DNA of 39,947 nt from Streptomyces niveus (GCF_001723055.1 NZ_MDCR01000144.1:1-39947); one strand, 5' to 3'. Counted from the first letter of the stretch, positions 1-9,149 are shown. Translations and numbers: made by a program. The notes: generated by a model not told the origin, from the letters alone.

Positions 1-44
1 CCGGGACACCGGCGCAAGGACACCGGCATCCGGCGGCCCCGTGC

Positions 45-1154
45 TCAGTGCGCGAGGACCTGGTCCGACGGGTCGGGCGGGCCCGCCTTGCCGCCGGTGC
101 GCAGCGGCACCGGCCGCGTCGCCTCCCGGTGGGACGGGTCCCGTACCTCGCCGACGAGCATCTCCAGCACGTCCTCCAGCGCGACGAGCCCCAGCACCCG
201 GCCCGACGCGTCGGCGACCTGGGCGAGGTGTGTGGCGGCGCGGCGCATGACGGTGAGGGCGTCGTCCAGGGGCAGTTCGGCCCGCAGGGTCGTCATCGGC
301 CGCCAGACGTGCTGCGGTACGGCGCGCTCCCGCACCTCCAGGTCGAGCACGTCCTTGACGTGGACGTACCCCATGAAGACCCCGGTGTTGTCGGCGCAGA
401 CCGGGAAGCGGGAGAAGCCGGTGCGCACCGTCAGCTCCTCGATCTCCCGGGGCGTGACGGCGGGCGTCACCGTCACCAGTCCGGCCCGGGTGAGCAGGAC
501 GTCGGTGACGGGCCGGGAGCCGAGCTCCAGGGCGTCCTCCAGGCGCTCCTGCTCAGCCGGTTCGAGGAGGCCGGCCTGGCCGGAGTCCTCCACGAGCCGG
601 TTGAGCTGTTCGCTGGTGAAGACGGCCTCCACCTCGTCCTTGGGTTCGACGCCGAAGGCCCGCAGGACGAGCGTGGCGCAGGCGCCGAGGGCGGCGGTGA
701 CGGGGCGGCAGAGCCGGGCGAAGCCGACCAGGCCGGGGCTGAGCCAGATCGCGGTCCTCTCGGGCGCGGCCATGGCGAGATTCTTCGGGACCATCTCGCC
801 GATGACGAGGTGCAGGAAGACGACCAGGGCGAGGGCGATGAAGAAGCCCAGCGGATGGATGAGACCTTCGGGCACATGGGCCGCGTGGAAGACCGGTTCG
901 AGGAGATGGGCCACGGTGGGCTCGGCGACCGCGCCGAGCGTCAGGGAACAGATGGTGATGCCGAACTGGGCGGCGGCCATCATCTGCGGAAGGTTCTCCA
1001 GACCGTGCAGCACCTGTCTGGCGCGTGCCGATCCCTGGGCGGCCAGCGGCTCGATCTGGCTGCGCCGTACGGAGACGAGCGCGAACTCGGCGCCGACGAA
1101 GAATCCGTTGGCGAGGACGAGCAGGACGGCGAAGAGAAGCTGGAGGACGCTCAC
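45..1154 (-). CDS. CNNM/CorC-type membrane protein with CBS pair (hemolysin-family)
   Basis: Integral membrane protein of the CNNM/CorC (DUF21 plus CBS) family, 369 aa. Members are linked to Mg2+/Co2+ handling, but the substrate here is not shown by the sequence. Residues ~1-180 form the DUF21 domain, with hydrophobic segments and the family motif NGFFVGAEFALVSVRRSQIE near the N-terminus and EMVPKNLA around 120. A CBS pair follows at ~205-330. The C-terminal CorC_HlyC domain seen in the upstream neighbour is missing. The GTG start at 1154 overlaps the stop of the upstream paralogue by 4 bases (GTGA), and GGAGG lies 7 bases before it, so the two are translationally coupled and probably act together. 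Family assignment is firm; the transported ion is inference. Confidence 0.93.
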   Translation of the reverse strand: MSVLQLLFAVLLVLANGFFVGAEFALVSVRRSQIEPLAAQGSARARQVLHGLENLPQMMAAAQFGITICSLTLGAVAEPTVAHLLEPVFHAAHVPEGLIHPLGFFIALALVVFLHLVIGEMVPKNLAMAAPERTAIWLSPGLVGFARLCRPVTAALGACATLVLRAFGVEPKDEVEAVFTSEQLNRLVEDSGQAGLLEPAEQERLEDALELGSRPVTDVLLTRAGLVTVTPAVTPREIEELTVRTGFSRFPVCADNTGVFMGYVHVKDVLDLEVRERAVPQHVWRPMTTLRAELPLDDALTVMRRAATHLAQVADASGRVLGLVALEDVLEMLVGEVRDPSHREATRPVPLRTGGKAGPPDPSDQVLAH

Positions 1155-2605
1155 CGGGCCGCCTCCGCCTTCGCCGGGGCTGTGGTCGCCGCGGGTTCCG
1201 TGCCGACGGCGGCTGTCGTCGTGGCCGAGACCGGGACCGTGACCGTGGCGGGCTGCCGGGACGGTACGGGGGGCCGTACGCCGGTGGCCGGGACGTCGCC
1301 GGTGCGTACCAGCCGGACTCGCTCGGCGCGGTAGCGCCCGACCTGCCGGACGGAGAGCCGCCAGCCGGGCAGCTCCGCGCGGTCGCCGGGTGCGGGGATC
1401 CGGCCGAGCAGATCGGCGACGAGTCCCGCCACCGTCTCGTACGGCCCGTCCGGGACTTCGAGTCCTATGCGCTGGAGGGTGAGGACCCGGCAGCTGCCCT
1501 CGGCGTCCCAGGTGGGGCGCCCGTCGTCGGTGGCGACGGAGACGAGTTCGGGGCGCCCGTCGCCCTCGCTGTCGTGCTCGTCCAGGACCTCGCCGACCAG
1601 TTCCTCGATGATGTCCTCAAGGGTGACGACCCCGGCCGTACCGCCGTACTCGTCGACGACCACGGCGATGGGCTGCTCGTTGCGCAGCCGCTCCAGGAGC
1701 TGCTGCACGGGCACCGTCTCGGGGACGAGCTGGGCCTGTACGGAGATCCGGCCGACCGGGACGCGCTGCCGTTCGTGCGCGGGGACGGCGAGCGCGTCCT
1801 TCAGATGGGCCATGCCGACGATCTCGTCGATGCGCTCGCGGTAGACGGGGAAGCGGGACAGGCCCGTGGCGCGGGTCAGGTTGACCACGTCGGCCGCCGT
1901 GGCGTCCGACTGGAGGGCTATGACCTTCACGCGCGGGGTCATGACGTGCTGCGCGGTGAGATGGCCGAGGGACAGGGTCCGTACGAACAGGTCCGCCGTG
2001 TCCTGTTCGAGCGCGCCGGCCAGCGCGGAGTGCCTGGCCAGCGAGACCAGCTCGCCGGGTGTGCGGGCCGAGGCCAGCTCGTCGGTCGGCTCCACGCCGA
2101 ACAGCCGCACGAGCCGGTTGGCCACCGTGTTGAGCAGGGTGATGACGGGCCGGAAGACGGTGGCGAACAGATGCTGCGGTCCCGCGACGAAGCGCGCGAC
2201 CTGCAACGGCCGGGACACCGCCCAGTTCTTCGGCACGAGTTCGCCGATGACCATCTGGACGGCGGAGGCGAGGAGCACGCCGATCACCACGGCGACGCCG
2301 GACACGGCCCCTTCGGGGAGGCCCGTGGCCGTGAGGGGGCCGTCGAGCAGCTGCGCGAGCGCGGGCTCGGCGAGCATGCCGACGACGAGGGAGGTGATGG
2401 TGATGCCGAGCTGGGTGCCGGAGAGCTGGAAGGACAGCTCCCGCAGGGCGCGGACGACGGCGCGGGCGCGGCGGTCGCCCGCCGCGGCAGCGCGTTCGGC
2501 GTCCGGCCGGTCCACGGTCACGAGACCGAACTCGGCCGCCACGAAGAATCCGTTGGCGAGGATGAGAAGGAATGCCGCGGCGAGCAGCAGAAGGGGGATG
2601 GTCAT
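1151..2605 (-). CDS. CNNM/CorC-type membrane protein with CBS pair and CorC_HlyC domain
   Basis: A 484-aa paralogue of the gene directly downstream. It has the DUF21 membrane domain at ~1-195 (NGFFVAAEFGLVTV near the start, ELVPKNWAV around 125), a CBS pair at ~215-340 containing DEYGGTAGVVTLEDIIEELV, and the C-terminal CorC_HlyC domain at ~355-435 (TWDAEGSCRV to LPGWRLSV). This is the full-length architecture of the family, implicated in divalent-cation homeostasis. A Thr/Ala/Val-rich tail follows. The ATG at 2605 is directly preceded by a 10-bp perfect hairpin that covers the likely Shine-Dalgarno (see 2606-2631). It is first in a two-gene operon with the 45-1154 gene. Confidence 0.94.
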   Translation of the reverse strand: MTIPLLLLAAAFLLILANGFFVAAEFGLVTVDRPDAERAAAAGDRRARAVVRALRELSFQLSGTQLGITITSLVVGMLAEPALAQLLDGPLTATGLPEGAVSGVAVVIGVLLASAVQMVIGELVPKNWAVSRPLQVARFVAGPQHLFATVFRPVITLLNTVANRLVRLFGVEPTDELASARTPGELVSLARHSALAGALEQDTADLFVRTLSLGHLTAQHVMTPRVKVIALQSDATAADVVNLTRATGLSRFPVYRERIDEIVGMAHLKDALAVPAHERQRVPVGRISVQAQLVPETVPVQQLLERLRNEQPIAVVVDEYGGTAGVVTLEDIIEELVGEVLDEHDSEGDGRPELVSVATDDGRPTWDAEGSCRVLTLQRIGLEVPDGPYETVAGLVADLLGRIPAPGDRAELPGWRLSVRQVGRYRAERVRLVRTGDVPATGVRPPVPSRQPATVTVPVSATTTAAVGTEPAATTAPAKAEAAR

Positions 2606-2631
2606 GCCGCCGCCTCTTCGAAGGCGGCGGC
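2606..2631 (-). promoter_or_regulatory. Hairpin occluding the start region of the CorC-like gene
   Basis: On the minus strand a perfect 10-bp stem (GCCGCCGCCT, loop TCGAAG, AGGCGGCGGC) ends at the base before the ATG at 2605. The only purine-rich Shine-Dalgarno candidate, AAGAGG, sits in the loop and 3' arm. A folded leader would therefore hide the ribosome site. The regulatory effect is inference; the structure is plain in the sequence. Confidence 0.5.
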
Positions 2632-2788
2632 GCAGGTACTACCGGATGATCCGTCCATTGCTGGAGGGAGTCACTCCTCGGGTCGCAGGATGCCCCGCGG
2701 GCCGGTACTCACGGCCGTCGGATGCGGGGCGGGGCGCACTTGGCGTCACCGACCACCAGGGTAGCCACTGGGACGGCGACCGCAATGT

Positions 2789-3334
2789 TCACGCGGGACC
2801 GTTGTCCGTGGCGCTGTCCTTGGAGGGGTCGCTCGCGGCGTCGGTGGCGGCATCCGTACCGATGCCGCGCGACTCCACGAGGGCGCGCAGGGCCCGCGCG
2901 TCGCGTACGGCCTTCTGCTTGGCGATACCGGGCTGGATGCCGAGCACCGGCAGGCTGGTGCCGTCGCTGAGATCGAGGAAGACCCACGGGTCACCGACGC
3001 GCAGATTCACACGCAGGATCTCCGGCCACTCCAGCCGCCGGACACGGGTGAGATTGACGACGGTGACACCCGTGTCGTCGGCGACGACCTTGGGGCGGCT
3101 CAGCAGGCACAGCACCCCGAAGAAGAGCAGCGCGACGAAGATGAAGCTGACCCGCTCCCCCGCGTTCAGTTTCTCCAGCGTCACGGACATGGCCGTGATG
3201 ACGACGAGCATGAGCGCCCCGACGGACAGCAGGACAGCCCGGGTGCCGTTCGGCCGGAACGTCACGGGCAGGGCGAGCGGGTCGGGAAGCGCGGGGCGCG
3301 CGGCCGGCACGGTCATCGGAGGTGAGTCCTTCAC
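2789..3334 (-). CDS. PH-domain membrane protein
   Basis: A 181-aa protein with two hydrophobic helices at ~32-50 and ~62-80 and then a bacterial PH-like domain (~85-160, including VVADDTGVTVVNLTRVRRLE and EILRVNLRVG). Such proteins are conserved beside hisG in actinomycetes, but no biochemical role is known to me. The GTG at 3334 overlaps the hisG stop by 4 bases (GTGA). An alternative ATG at 3316 has GAAGGA ten bases upstream and may be the true start, giving 175 aa. It is the last gene of the rib-his transcription unit. The C-terminus is low-complexity (Asp/Ala/Ser/Thr). Confidence 0.85.
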   Translation of the reverse strand: MKDSPPMTVPAARPALPDPLALPVTFRPNGTRAVLLSVGALMLVVITAMSVTLEKLNAGERVSFIFVALLFFGVLCLLSRPKVVADDTGVTVVNLTRVRRLEWPEILRVNLRVGDPWVFLDLSDGTSLPVLGIQPGIAKQKAVRDARALRALVESRGIGTDAATDAASDPSKDSATDNGPA

Positions 3335-4179
3335 AGGCGGCAGGCGTGGATGGCCGTGGTGAGAATGGCGCGGGCACCGAGCTGGTACAGGTCGTCCATG
3401 ATGCGCTGCGCCTCTCTGGCCGGGACCATCGCGCGGACGGCGACCCAGCCCTCGTTGTGCAGCGGGGAGATGGTCGGCGACTCCAGGCCGGGCGTCAGGG
3501 CGACGGCGCGCTCCAGGTGCTCGGCGCGGCAGTCGTAGTCCATCATCACGTAGGTGCGCGCGACCAGGACGCCCTGGAGGCGGCGCAGGAACTGCTGGAC
3601 CTTCGGTTCGTCGGCGTCCGCCCCGTTGCGGCGGATGACGATCGCCTCGGACTTCATGATCGGCTCGCCGATGACCTCAAGTCCGGCGTTGCGCATCGAG
3701 GTGCCGGTCTCCACGACGTCGGCGATGAGCTGCGCGACGCCCAGCTCGATGGCCGTCTCGACGGCGCCGTCGAGGTGCACGACGGAGGCGTCCACGCCCT
3801 GGTCGGCGAGGTACTTGACGACGACGCCTTCGTAGGAGGTGGCGATCGTCAGCCCGCCGAAGTCGGCGACGGACGTGGCCGTGCCGGGCTTCGCGGCGAA
3901 GCGGAAGGTGGAGCGGGCGAAGCCGAGCGGCAGGATCTCCTCGGCGCCCGCGCCCGAGTCGAGCAGCAGGTCACGTCCGGTGATGCCGATGTCGAGCCGG
4001 CCGGAGCTGACGTAGATCGCGATGTCGCGCGGGCGGAGGTAGAAGAACTCCACCTCGTTCTCGGGGTCGACCAGGACGAGTTCCTTGGACTCCTTGCGCT
4101 GCTGGTAGCCGGCCTCATGCAGCATCGCCGACGCTGCCCCGGAGAGTGAACCCTTGTTGGGGACGGCGATACGCAGCAT
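3331..4179 (-). CDS. hisG: ATP phosphoribosyltransferase (long form)
   Basis: Catalyses the first committed step of histidine synthesis, ATP + PRPP to phosphoribosyl-ATP, in the cytoplasm. The 282-aa length and the C-terminal ~75 residues (ESPTISPLHNEGWVAVRAMV onward) mark the long HisG_L form, whose ACT-like C-terminal domain binds histidine for feedback inhibition and which needs no HisZ. The N-terminus MLRIAVPNKGSLSG is the family signature, and GVVETA-type substrate-loop segments lie in the middle. The ATG at 4179 has GGAAG eight bases upstream. It is 109 bases downstream of hisE and overlaps the PH-domain gene by 4 bases. Confidence 0.97.
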   Translation of the reverse strand: MLRIAVPNKGSLSGAASAMLHEAGYQQRKESKELVLVDPENEVEFFYLRPRDIAIYVSSGRLDIGITGRDLLLDSGAGAEEILPLGFARSTFRFAAKPGTATSVADFGGLTIATSYEGVVVKYLADQGVDASVVHLDGAVETAIELGVAQLIADVVETGTSMRNAGLEVIGEPIMKSEAIVIRRNGADADEPKVQQFLRRLQGVLVARTYVMMDYDCRAEHLERAVALTPGLESPTISPLHNEGWVAVRAMVPAREAQRIMDDLYQLGARAILTTAIHACRL

Positions 4180-4288
4180 GGGAGTCGCTTCCTTACCTAT
4201 GCGTGACAGCGGGGAACCGTGAGCGGGCGGCGTCCGGACGCGCCGCTGCGCCCGGGGCCGTTAAGTCGTACGTCGATGAGGGTGGTGC

Positions 4289-4561
4289 TCACAGATGGGC
4301 GTAGACGTCGTCGAGCGAGATCCCGCGCGCGACCATCATCACCTGGACGTGGTACAGCAGCTGCGAGATCTCCTCGGCGGTGGCTTCGGGGCCCTCGTAC
4401 TCGGCCGCCATCCACACCTCGGCGGCCTCTTCGACGACCTTCTTACCGATGGCATGCACTCCCTTGTCCACCAGTTCGGCGGTGCGGGAGGTGCTGGGGT
4501 CGCCCGTGGCGGCCTTCTGCTGAAGCTCGGCGAAGAGCTCCTCGAACGTCTTCTTCGGCAT
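4289..4561 (-). CDS. hisE: Phosphoribosyl-ATP pyrophosphatase
   Basis: Second step of histidine synthesis: hydrolyses phosphoribosyl-ATP to phosphoribosyl-AMP and pyrophosphate. It is 90 aa from the ATG at 4561, beginning [13 protein letters not shown]. The all-alpha MazG-like fold residues [13 protein letters not shown] and [14 protein letters not shown] carry the acidic metal-binding motif EExAE. The frame stays open further upstream, but that sequence ([12 protein letters not shown]...) lies in ribH and does not resemble HisE, so the internal ATG is chosen. It starts 34 bases after ribH, so it is probably transcribed with the riboflavin genes. HisE and HisG being adjacent is typical of actinomycetes. 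Confidence 0.96.
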   Translation of the reverse strand: MPKKTFEELFAELQQKAATGDPSTSRTAELVDKGVHAIGKKVVEEAAEVWMAAEYEGPEATAEEISQLLYHVQVMMVARGISLDDVYAHL

Positions 4562-4595
4562 GGTGAGGCTTAGCCTACGCGGTCCGGCGGGGCCG

Positions 4596-5081
4596 TCAGC
4601 GCCAGGGTTCGGCGACGGTACGCAGGGTGGCCGCCGTGGCGACGGCGGCGGTGACCGCCTCGTGGCCCTTGTCCTCGCGGGAGCCCTCAAGTCCCGCCCG
4701 GTCCAGCGCCTGTTCCTCGGTGTCGCAGGTCAGCACGCCGAATCCGATCGGTACGCCGGTGTCGATCGAGACGGTCGTCAGGCCCTGGGTGACGCCCTGG
4801 CACACGTAGTCGAAGTGGGGGGTGCCGCCCCGGATGACGACGCCGAGGGCGACGACGGCGTCGTAACCGCGGTCGGCGAGGACCTTGGCGACGACGGGCA
4901 GCTCGAAGCTGCCGGGGACCCTGAGCAGGGTCGGCTCGTCGATGCCCAGTTCGCGCAGGGCGCGCAGGGCGCCGTCGACGAGTCCGTCCATGACCTTCTC
5001 GTGCCACAGGGCCGCGATGACCGCCACCCGCAGGTCGCCGCAGTTGCGGACGGACAGTTCGGGTGCACCCTTGCCGCTCAT
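4596..5081 (-). CDS. ribH: 6,7-dimethyl-8-ribityllumazine synthase
   Basis: Condenses 3,4-dihydroxybutanone 4-phosphate with the ribitylaminouracil to give lumazine, the penultimate step of riboflavin synthesis; the family forms 60-mer or pentamer shells. It is 161 aa, the usual length. Visible family motifs are [35 protein letters not shown] and [18 protein letters not shown]. The ATG at 5081 begins [11 protein letters not shown]. It lies 60 bases after ribBA and 34 bases before hisE in the same direction. Confidence 0.97.
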   Translation of the reverse strand: MSGKGAPELSVRNCGDLRVAVIAALWHEKVMDGLVDGALRALRELGIDEPTLLRVPGSFELPVVAKVLADRGYDAVVALGVVIRGGTPHFDYVCQGVTQGLTTVSIDTGVPIGFGVLTCDTEEQALDRAGLEGSREDKGHEAVTAAVATAATLRTVAEPWR

Positions 5082-5141
5082 GTCTCTCCTGTTGTTCCGT
5101 GTGCTGGTGTGCCGGTGTGTCGTGCGGGTCGCGCGTGGTGG

Positions 5142-6434
5142 TTACTGGTTGCCGCAGGCCGATGTGGCCGCCGGGTCGAGCCAGGGCAGTTCGTGCCCCA
5201 TCCGGTCCCGCTTGGTGCGCAGGTAGCGCAGGTTGTGCTCGCCCGCCTGGACGGGCATGGGCTCGCGCGCGGTCACCTCCAGGCCGTGCCGCTCCAACGC
5301 GTGGACCTTGTCGGGGTTGTTGGTCATCAGCCGCAGGCTGCGCACCCCGAGGTCGTCGAGGATCTGCGCCCCGGCCGCGTAGTCCCGCGCGTCGGCGGGC
5401 AGGCCGAGTTCCAGGTTGGCGTCGAGGGTGTCGCGCCCCCGCTCCTGGAGTTCGTACGCGCGCAGCTTGGACAGCAGTCCGATGCCGCGTCCCTCATGGC
5501 CGCGCAGATAGACGACGACGCCCCGGCCGGCCTCGGTGACGCGCCGCATCGACGCCTGGAGCTGCGGGCCGCAGTCGCAGCGCTGCGAGGAGAAGACGTC
5601 GCCGGTCAGGCACTCGGAGTGGACCCGCACGAGCACGTCGGAGCCGTCGCCGATGTCGCCATGGACGAGGGCGACATGCTCGACGCCGTCGACGGTGGAC
5701 CGGTAGCCGTACGCGGTGAACTCGCCGTACGCCGTGGGCAGACTGATCTCGGCCTCACGGCGCACGGTGGGCTCCGCCGCACGCCGGTAGGCGATCAGGT
5801 CCTCGATCGAGATGATCGTCAGGCCGTGCTTGCGCGCGAACGGGATCAGCTCGGGCAGCCGGAGCATCACCCCGTCCTCGCCCGCGATCTCGACGATCGC
5901 CCCGGCGGGACGCAGCCCCGCGAGGCGCGCCAGGTCGACCGCCGCCTCGGTGTGGCCGTTGCGTGCGAGGACCCCGCCCGGCTTGGCGCGCAGCGGGAAG
6001 ATGTGGCCGGGCCGGACGAAGTCGCCGGGAGTGGCCTGCTCGCCGGCGGCGAGCAGACGCAGCGTGGTGGCGCGGTCGGAGGCGGAGATGCCGGTGGTGA
6101 CGCCGTGGGCCGGTGCCGCGTCGACGGTGACGGTGAACGCGGTGCGCATCGACTCGGTGTTGTGGTCGACCATCTGAGGCAGTTCGAGCCGGTCCAGGTC
6201 CGCGCCCTCCATGGGGGCGCAGATCATTCCGCGGCACTCCCGCATCATGAAGGCGATGATCTCGGGGGACGCCTTCTCGGCGGCGACGACGAGATCACCC
6301 TCGTTCTCGCGGTCCTCGTCGTCGACGACCACGACGGGGCGGCCCGCCGCGATGTCCATGATCGCCCGCTCCACGGGGTCGAGGGCGAAGTCCTCGATGT
6401 TGTCGGTGGAGTACCAGGTGGGCTGTGCGGTCAT
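5142..6434 (-). CDS. ribBA: Bifunctional DHBP synthase / GTP cyclohydrolase II
   Basis: Two-domain riboflavin enzyme, 430 aa. The N-terminal half (~20-225) is 3,4-dihydroxy-2-butanone 4-phosphate synthase, with the acidic motif [16 protein letters not shown] and the [15 protein letters not shown] segment. The C-terminal half (~235-425) is GTP cyclohydrolase II, with zinc cysteines in [15 protein letters not shown] and the GTP site [10 protein letters not shown]. Together they supply both precursors of lumazine. The ATG at 6434 ([10 protein letters not shown]) overlaps the ribM stop by 4 bases (ATGA). The frame is open further upstream only as an antisense-type shadow of ribM. The C-terminus ends [14 protein letters not shown]. 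Confidence 0.97.
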   Translation of the reverse strand: MTAQPTWYSTDNIEDFALDPVERAIMDIAAGRPVVVVDDEDRENEGDLVVAAEKASPEIIAFMMRECRGMICAPMEGADLDRLELPQMVDHNTESMRTAFTVTVDAAPAHGVTTGISASDRATTLRLLAAGEQATPGDFVRPGHIFPLRAKPGGVLARNGHTEAAVDLARLAGLRPAGAIVEIAGEDGVMLRLPELIPFARKHGLTIISIEDLIAYRRAAEPTVRREAEISLPTAYGEFTAYGYRSTVDGVEHVALVHGDIGDGSDVLVRVHSECLTGDVFSSQRCDCGPQLQASMRRVTEAGRGVVVYLRGHEGRGIGLLSKLRAYELQERGRDTLDANLELGLPADARDYAAGAQILDDLGVRSLRLMTNNPDKVHALERHGLEVTAREPMPVQAGEHNLRYLRTKRDRMGHELPWLDPAATSACGNQ

Positions 6435-7108
6435 GCTGTTGCTCCTTCCAGAGCGTGGGTGTCGACGCGGGTGCGCAGCCACCAGTCGCGCAGCCCCCAC
6501 AGGACGAGGCCGAGGTAGACGACGTACACGAAGCCGGAGAAGGGGAGTCCGCTGCTGAAGGCGAGCGGTACGCCGACGAGGTCGACCAGGAGCCAGGCGA
6601 ACCAGAACTCGACCAGACCGCGTGCCTGGGCGACCATCGCGGCGAGGGTGCCGACGAAGATGTACGCGTCGGGCCAGGGGTTCCAGGACAGTTCGGGTAC
6701 GGCGGTGAAGAGGCCGCCGACGGCGAGGGTGCCCAGCGCCGTGCCGCCGAGAAGCAGCCAGCGCTCGGGCCAGGTGGCGAACCGTACGGCGATCGTGCCG
6801 ACCGAGCCGTCGGAGTCTCGCCGCCGTCCGCGCTGCCACATCCGCCAGCCCCACAACGCGACGCCGATGACCAGGAGTTGCTTGCCGACGCCGCCGCTGA
6901 GCTGCGCGGAGGCGTAGGCGGTGACGAGGATGACGCCGGACAGGAACTGCGCGGGCCAGGTCAGGATCGAGCGGCGCCAGCCGAGCGCGAGGGCGATCAG
7001 GCCGATGGAGTTGCCGATCATGTCGGACCACATGATGTGCTGGCCGAAGGCGGTGAACGCCTCCGCGTTCAGCCAGGGCATGTCCAGCCACGAGGGCAGC
7101 GCGCTCAC
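6431..7108 (-). CDS. ribM: PnuC-like riboflavin transporter RibM
   Basis: A 225-aa inner-membrane protein of the PnuC family with about seven hydrophobic segments (for example [53 protein letters not shown]). PnuC proteins usually carry nicotinamide riboside, but the copy embedded in actinobacterial rib operons (RibM/PnuX of Streptomyces davawensis and Corynebacterium glutamicum) transports riboflavin. Its place between ribE and ribBA, behind an FMN riboswitch, supports RibM. The GTG start at 7108 overlaps the ribE stop (GTGA), and its end overlaps ribBA by 4 bases. The W-rich substrate region [10 protein letters not shown] and [18 protein letters not shown] are visible. Confidence 0.92.
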   Translation of the reverse strand: MSALPSWLDMPWLNAEAFTAFGQHIMWSDMIGNSIGLIALALGWRRSILTWPAQFLSGVILVTAYASAQLSGGVGKQLLVIGVALWGWRMWQRGRRRDSDGSVGTIAVRFATWPERWLLLGGTALGTLAVGGLFTAVPELSWNPWPDAYIFVGTLAAMVAQARGLVEFWFAWLLVDLVGVPLAFSSGLPFSGFVYVVYLGLVLWGLRDWWLRTRVDTHALEGATA

Positions 7109-7722
7109 CGGACCGGCCCCTGTGTGTCTCCCGCGCCGGATGCCATCAGCCGCTCCACGTACTTGGCGATGACGTCGACCTCCAGGTTGACCGGGTCGCC
7201 GGGCTGCTTGATGCCGAGTGTGGTCAGCGCGAGGGTGGTGGGGATGAGGCTGATGGTGAAGTAGTCGGGTCCCGCGTCGACCACCGTGAGGCTGACGCCG
7301 TCGACGGTGATGGAGCCCTTCTCGACCACGTAGCGCGTGAGGTCGGCGGGCAGCGAGATCTTGACGATCTCCCAGTTCTCGGACGCCTCGCGCTCCACGA
7401 CCGTGCCGGTGCCGTCGACATGGCCCTGGACGATATGGCCGCCGAGCCGGTCTCCGACGGCCATGGGCCGTTCCAGGTTGACGCGTGAGCCGGGCACGAG
7501 CGCGCCGAGGCTGGAGCGTTTCAGCGTCTCGGCCATCACGTCGGCGGTGAACTCGCCCTCGGCGAGGTCGACCACGGTGAGGCAGACGCCGTTGACGGCG
7601 ATCGAGTCGCCGTGCTTGGCGTCCTCGGTGACGGCGGGGCCGCGCAGCCGGAAGCGGGAGGAGTCGCCGAGGTTCTCGACGGCGGTGACCTCACCCAGTT
7701 CTTCGACGATTCCGGTGAACAC
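7105..7722 (-). CDS. ribE: Riboflavin synthase, alpha chain
   Basis: Dismutates two lumazines into riboflavin and the ribitylaminouracil. It is 205 aa with two tandem lumazine-binding repeats: one from [16 protein letters not shown] to about 95, the second from [16 protein letters not shown] to about 190. Each repeat carries the [11 protein letters not shown] / [11 protein letters not shown] signature. The GTG start at 7722 lies immediately after the ribD TGA with no spacer, and its stop overlaps ribM, so the ribD-ribE-ribM-ribBA chain is translationally coupled. The gene is called ribB or ribC in some species. Confidence 0.97.
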   Translation of the reverse strand: MFTGIVEELGEVTAVENLGDSSRFRLRGPAVTEDAKHGDSIAVNGVCLTVVDLAEGEFTADVMAETLKRSSLGALVPGSRVNLERPMAVGDRLGGHIVQGHVDGTGTVVEREASENWEIVKISLPADLTRYVVEKGSITVDGVSLTVVDAGPDYFTISLIPTTLALTTLGIKQPGDPVNLEVDVIAKYVERLMASGAGDTQGPVR

Positions 7723-8874
7723 TCAACGCTCCTTGTGGGAAGTGGGAACAGCGGTGGTGGTGCTGTCGGCCGGGCTGTGTCCGGGTGTCGCGGTGATGCG
7801 GAGATCGGGGCCGATCCGTACGGTCTCGGTCATCCGCAGACGCAACGCCCGCGCGATGGTGGTGATTCCGGCGTCGCCGAGCGCGGCTGGTCCGGCGCCC
7901 AGCAGGACGGGCGCGAGATAGCCGACGACCTTGTCGACGGCCCCGGCCGCGACGAAGGCCCCGGCCAGCGTCGGACCGCCTTCGAGGAGTACGGAGCGCA
8001 CGCCGCGCGCGTGCAGTTCGGCGAGGAGCGCGGGGACGGACAACCCGCGCTCGGCGCGCGGCAGTCGTACGACGTCCACCGGCTCGTCGCCGGGCCCGGC
8101 GGCCTTGAGGTGCGTGGTGTCCGCGTCGTCGGCGACGGCGATCAGTGTGGGCGCGGCGCCGTCCAGGACCCGTGCTCCGGGCCGTACGGCGGTGGCCTCG
8201 GTGTCCACGACGACCCGCAGCGGCTGGACGGCGCCGTCGACGCCGCGGACCGCGAGGTGCGGGTCGTCGGCGCGCGCGGTGCCGGAGCCGACGACGACGG
8301 CGTCTGCCTCGGCGCGCAGCCGGTGGACGTCGGCGCGGGACTCGGCCGAGGTGATCCAGCGGCTGGTGGTGTCGGCCGCGGCGATCCGGCCGTCGAGCGT
8401 CGCGGCGTACTTCCACAGGACGTACGGGCGGCCGAGCCGCACCGAGGTGAGCCAGGCGGCGTTGCCGGCCTCGGCCTCCTCGGCGAGCAGTCCTGCCTCG
8501 ACCTGGACGCCGGCCGCCCGCAGGGTGCCGGCGCCGCCGGTGGCCTGCGGTGTGGGGTCACCGACCGCGTACACGACGCGGGCGATGCCGGCCTCGGCGA
8601 GTGCTTGTGAGCAGGGGCCGGTGCGGCCGGTGTGGTCGCACGGTTCGAGCGTGACGTAGGCGGTGCCGCCGCGGGCGCGGTCGCCGGCGGCGCGCAGGGC
8701 GTGGATCTCGGCGTGCGGGCCGCCGGCCCGCCGGTGGAATCCCTCGCCGGCCGGTTGTCCGGCGGCGTCGAGGATCACGCATCCGACGACCGGATTGGGG
8801 CTGGTGGCGCCGAGCGCGCGGGCGGCGAGCGCGATGGCTCGGCGCATGGCGTCCGTGTCGGCGGTGGTGGCCAC
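7723..8874 (-). CDS. ribD: Bifunctional pyrimidine deaminase / reductase
   Basis: Deaminates and then reduces the pyrimidine product of GTP cyclohydrolase II in riboflavin synthesis. It is 383 aa. The N-terminal zinc deaminase domain (~1-145) shows HAEIHAL and the cysteines of LEPCDHTGRTGPCSQAL. The C-terminal reductase domain (~150-370) begins YVLWKYAATLDGRIAA and contains SVLLEGGPTLAGAF. The GTG at 8874 is chosen because AGGAGG lies 6 bases upstream; a longer in-frame start at 8943 has no such site. It is the first gene behind the FMN riboswitch, with a leader of about 148 bases between aptamer and start. Confidence 0.96.
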   Translation of the reverse strand: MATTADTDAMRRAIALAARALGATSPNPVVGCVILDAAGQPAGEGFHRRAGGPHAEIHALRAAGDRARGGTAYVTLEPCDHTGRTGPCSQALAEAGIARVVYAVGDPTPQATGGAGTLRAAGVQVEAGLLAEEAEAGNAAWLTSVRLGRPYVLWKYAATLDGRIAAADTTSRWITSAESRADVHRLRAEADAVVVGSGTARADDPHLAVRGVDGAVQPLRVVVDTEATAVRPGARVLDGAAPTLIAVADDADTTHLKAAGPGDEPVDVVRLPRAERGLSVPALLAELHARGVRSVLLEGGPTLAGAFVAAGAVDKVVGYLAPVLLGAGPAALGDAGITTIARALRLRMTETVRIGPDLRITATPGHSPADSTTTAVPTSHKER

Positions 8875-9022
8875 CGGGTCCTCCTGCCTCTGGGGCACGG
8901 ACTCCGGGGCCTGTCGATGACGACAGAGAAACGGGAAACGCACACGGGAACGCCGAGGCCGAGGAAACGAACCGTCCGGAAAGGACGATCCGTCGACGAC
9001 GGCGTACCGATGACGGCCCGCC

Positions 9023-9149
9023 GCGCACTGCCTCCCATCCGGACTTTCACCGTCGGTCCAGGAGTTTCACCTGGTCAACCGGCCGCTGGAAGCGGTCGGG
9101 TCGCGGACTGTAACCGCCGGTTCGGAATTGCACCGACCCCGGAGTGCGC
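9023..9149 (-). promoter_or_regulatory. FMN riboswitch (RFN element) controlling rib operon
   Basis: On the minus strand the conserved RFN blocks are present in order: GGGGTCGGTGCAATTCC, GAACCGGCGGTTACAGTCC, GGTGAAACTCC, then CCGACGGTGAAAGTCCGG and ATGGGAGGCAG. The closing P1 helix is AGTGCGC-type pairing between 9143-9149 and 9023-9029. Binding of FMN represses rib genes. Between aptamer and ribD lies a small hairpin at 8973-8987 (CGTCC, loop, GGACG) followed by a T-rich stretch, which could be the attenuator. Whether control is by termination or by hiding AGGAGG cannot be settled here. Confidence 0.95.

Noticed and set aside
48..2764. Long plus-strand open frames over the CorC-like genes
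   Set aside because: They lie antisense to well-conserved proteins, have Gly/Arg/Asp-rich composition and no family features; they are GC-driven shadows.
4562..4690. N-terminal extension of HisE
   Set aside because: The extra residues are Arg/Pro-rich, lie in ribH, and HisE homologues begin at MPKKTF.
6435..7091. N-terminal extension of RibBA
   Set aside because: It is the out-of-frame shadow of ribM; the ATG at 6434 begins the conserved enzyme.
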